DNA from: Nitrososphaerales archaeon
GTDB taxonomy: Archaea; Thermoproteota; Nitrososphaeria; Nitrososphaerales; Nitrososphaeraceae
Direction of reading: 5' to 3'
DNA: 6,418 bases
Assembly (NCBI GenBank): GCA_029237515.1
Contig: JARBAV010000107.1
Coordinates: 1 to 6,418 of the forward strand
Shown: positions 5,524-6,418 of the stretch, in pieces
Layout of the letters: every line of letters starts with the position of its first letter
Numbering within the stretch: position 1 is the first letter of the stretch
Program-made: the position numbers and the translations under genes
The notes under the pieces: generated by a model
Database searches by the model: none
Seen by the model: the letters and a program-made list of their open reading frames with translations, nothing else
What the model was told of the DNA's origin: nothing

Positions 5524-5631
5524 CTATGGCTTTATCTTATTTCTTTTACGTCTTTCAGCTTTCGCATACTTTTTACTTGCGGATCTCCGATCTGTATGTG
5601 CCTTAGTTTTAGTTCCTTTCCTGTGAATCAT
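5524..5631 (-). CDS. 35-residue very basic microprotein
   Basis: ATG 5631 to TAG 5524 encodes 35 residues, 15 of them Lys or Arg. It starts MIHRKGTKTKAHTDRR and ends in a basic helix (KKYAKAERRKRNK, 20-32). Such a composition suggests binding to RNA or DNA, possibly a ribosome-associated or nucleoid peptide; this is inference from charge alone. There are no Cys residues and no hydrophobic core. A TATA box (AGATATATCT) is centred 26-27 bases upstream of the ATG, ideal for a leaderless transcript, and tandem 13-bp repeats precede it. A small hairpin follows the stop. Too short for most gene callers, but the promoter placement makes it credible. I do not recognise the family. Confidence 0.55.
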   Translation of the reverse strand: MIHRKGTKTKAHTDRRSASKKYAKAERRKRNKIKP

Positions 5632-5652
5632 TATACGAATCAGTAGGACTAG

Positions 5653-5662
5653 AGATATATCT
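5653..5662 (-). promoter_or_regulatory. TATA box of the basic microprotein gene
   Basis: AGATATATCT spans -22 to -31 relative to the ATG at 5631, matching archaeal box A spacing for a transcript starting at the ATG. The sequence is palindromic, so direction is set by the gene. Confidence 0.5.
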
Positions 5663-5668
5663 GTGTCG

Positions 5669-5698
5669 CTATATCTAATCAGTCACTATATCCAATCA
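5669..5698 (-). repeat. Two tandem 13-bp repeats immediately upstream of the TATA box
   Basis: CTATATCTAATCA (5669-5681) and CTATATCCAATCA (5686-5698) differ at one base and are spaced 17 bases start to start. They lie 6 and 23 bases upstream of the TATA box of the gene at 5524-5631, where activators or alternative TFB contacts usually bind. Confidence 0.45.
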
Positions 5699-5961
5699 TA
5701 TTGTGGAATTAATGGACGATAATACCTCGCCTACTCAATTCCTCCCTTTGTGCTCAATGAGATAGGTTTTCTAGTCAATTTAAGTCATGTACATAACATA
5801 ACATTATAATACAATAATTATTGAGAGATATCCTCGAAACTCTAACATTATCATTGTCATATTAATGTATGTATTCATCTGGTAAGATATATTTTCTTAT
5901 GTGAGACAAATAGCCTTGGAGACTATTCCTTGGGTTTTGTACATTTGAGCTAGTATTATTA

Positions 5962-6105
5962 CTAGTTTTTCATCCCCAATGCTTGTGTTCTTCTTAAATC
6001 CCTATGGGAGGTCGCGCAATAACCACAATAATCTTGAATATTGCCTTTAGTATGACACATACACTCACATTTACTGCCTGTCGAAAAATTATTCCTTCGT
6101 TTCAA
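5962..6105 (-). CDS. 47-residue Cys-rich (zinc-binding) microprotein, TTG start
   Basis: TTG 6105 to TAG 5962 encodes 47 residues. After a basic start (MKRRNNFSTG) comes a Cys cluster CECMCH (Cys13, 15, 17, His18), then CGYC (Cys27, Cys30) and His34, and a basic helical tail (RDLRRTQALGMKN). Five Cys plus nearby His make a compact zinc-binding fold likely; the basic ends suggest nucleic-acid contact. TTG is the only start: in-frame TGA and TAA lie at 6115-6117 and 6109-6111, so a gene caller limited to ATG misses it. A TATA-like ATTATAATA at 6138-6146 predicts a leader of about 11 bases, like other genes here. Three copies of a heptamer lie further upstream. I do not recognise the family beyond the Cys pattern. 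Confidence 0.6.
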   Translation of the reverse strand: MKRRNNFSTGSKCECMCHTKGNIQDYCGYCATSHRDLRRTQALGMKN

Positions 6106-6137
6106 TGATTAGAATCAACGCACAGTCGGCTCAAGCC

Positions 6138-6146
6138 ATTATAATA
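6138..6146 (-). promoter_or_regulatory. Putative TATA box of the Cys-rich microprotein gene
   Basis: Read on the minus strand this is TATTATAAT, centred 37 bases before the TTG at 6105. That places initiation near 6116. Confidence 0.4.
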
Positions 6147-6192
6147 GCATTACTATATGACAGTATTTAAATCTGGTTAAATAACACTAACA

Positions 6193-6215
6193 GATCTAAG
6201 TTAGATCATTAGATC
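6193..6215. repeat. Three-copy heptamer cluster (one inverted, two direct)
   Basis: GATCTAA (6193-6199) is followed after one base by its reverse complement TTAGATC (6201-6207). After one more base comes TTAGATC again (6209-6215). The exact 8-base phasing and position, about 45 bases upstream of the TATA box at 6138, suggest a regulator binding site for the Cys-rich gene. Confidence 0.4.
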
Positions 6216-6418
6216 GAGTTATAATCATTATTTGATATGTAATAATACTTTCTAAATGAATCACTTTCTTATAAGGAACGTGGTTTTGTAATTCATGGAA
6301 ATTCTCGGACTTAGGTACCAACCACTTAAGCACTCGGATATCAAACTATAGATAAGAGGTAAGAGTTTGTATTGTATGCCGTGATAACGACAAAAGAGAT
6401 GTTTGTTAATGTCTGACA

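Larger units (their letters stand above)
5632..5961. other. Intergenic region between two minus-strand microgenes
   Basis: This 330-base stretch contains the TATA box and tandem repeats serving the 5524-5631 gene (5653-5698), and an AT-rich 12-bp palindrome CAATAATTATTG (5812-5823). A stem CTAGTA/TACTAG (5950-5955 with 5960-5965) at its right end overlaps the stop codon of the next gene. Only chance-length frames (up to about 24 codons) occur. Confidence 0.4.
6106..6418. other. Upstream region of the Cys-rich gene and right edge, no firm gene
   Basis: This stretch contains the promoter and heptamer cluster of the 5962-6105 gene. Further right, a minus frame is open from the window edge to TGA at 6261 (51 codons, no start needed). 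Its composition is not distinctive. It could be the 3' end of a gene beyond the window or chance. An ATG at 6409 near the edge cannot be judged. Confidence 0.35.

Noticed and set aside
5950..5970. Stem CTAGTA/TACTAG followed by five T on the plus strand, like a terminator
   Set aside because: No plus-strand gene ends before it. On the minus strand it overlaps the stop codon and lacks a U-tract.
6105..6170. 21-codon plus ORF (MIRINAQSAQ...) divergent from the Cys-rich gene
   Set aside because: Too short, and it overlaps the start and promoter of the better supported minus-strand gene.
6261..6416. 51-codon minus frame open at the right edge
   Set aside because: No start can be judged and no family signature is visible. 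Open frames of this length are common in this composition.
1..6418. tRNA, rRNA, CRISPR or transposase genes
   Set aside because: No T-loop consensus, repeat-spacer pattern or transposase motif was found when reading both strands.

Overview
The window looks like a piece of an AT-rich, sparsely coding archaeal chromosome. The best fit is an ammonia-oxidising Nitrososphaeria (Thaumarchaeota), possibly a soil type such as Nitrososphaera or Nitrosocosmicus. The evidence is indirect. Several starts have an A/T-rich TATA-like box about 26-40 bases upstream and no convincing Shine-Dalgarno site. There is an Asn/Thr/Asp-rich sialidase-like (Asp-box) surface protein of a style common in that group, and there are many very small zinc-ligand proteins. 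No rRNA, tRNA, CRISPR array or insertion sequence was found by eye.

Layout. 1-468 (-) is the N-terminal 156 residues of a GT4-type glycosyltransferase with a TTG start, running off the left edge. 744-1163 (+) is a short exported-looking protein with two Asp-box repeats. 1164-1648 is mostly non-coding, with a T-tract terminator and one doubtful small minus-strand ORF. 1649-1864 (+) is a 71-residue CxxC/CxxC zinc protein. 1864-2132 (+) holds what looks like a decayed gene split over three frames. 2184-3917 (+) is the main gene, a 577-residue patatin-like lipid acyl hydrolase with an intact Ser-Asp dyad. Converging on it, 3986-4291 (-) encodes an acidic 101-residue protein of unknown function, with a nested 42-bp dyad just upstream of its start.

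4531-5000 (+) holds two microgenes: a 34-residue single-span membrane peptide and a 41-residue Zn-ribbon protein. The second can be read only with a -1 shift at the slippery heptamer A AAA AAG. 5000-5520 has no convincing gene but several strong inverted repeats, including a GC-rich 16-bp palindrome. On the minus strand, 5524-5631 encodes a 35-residue very basic peptide with a well-placed TATA box and tandem 13-bp repeats upstream. 5962-6105 encodes a 47-residue Cys-rich peptide from a TTG codon, with a three-copy heptamer cluster upstream. The right end, 6216-6418, shows nothing firm.

How the genes relate. Apart from the patatin and the glycosyltransferase, the content is small, independently promoted genes rather than operons. 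Nothing ties them into one pathway. The recurring theme is small metal-binding or basic proteins with individual promoters, several carrying symmetric or repeated DNA elements that could be operators.
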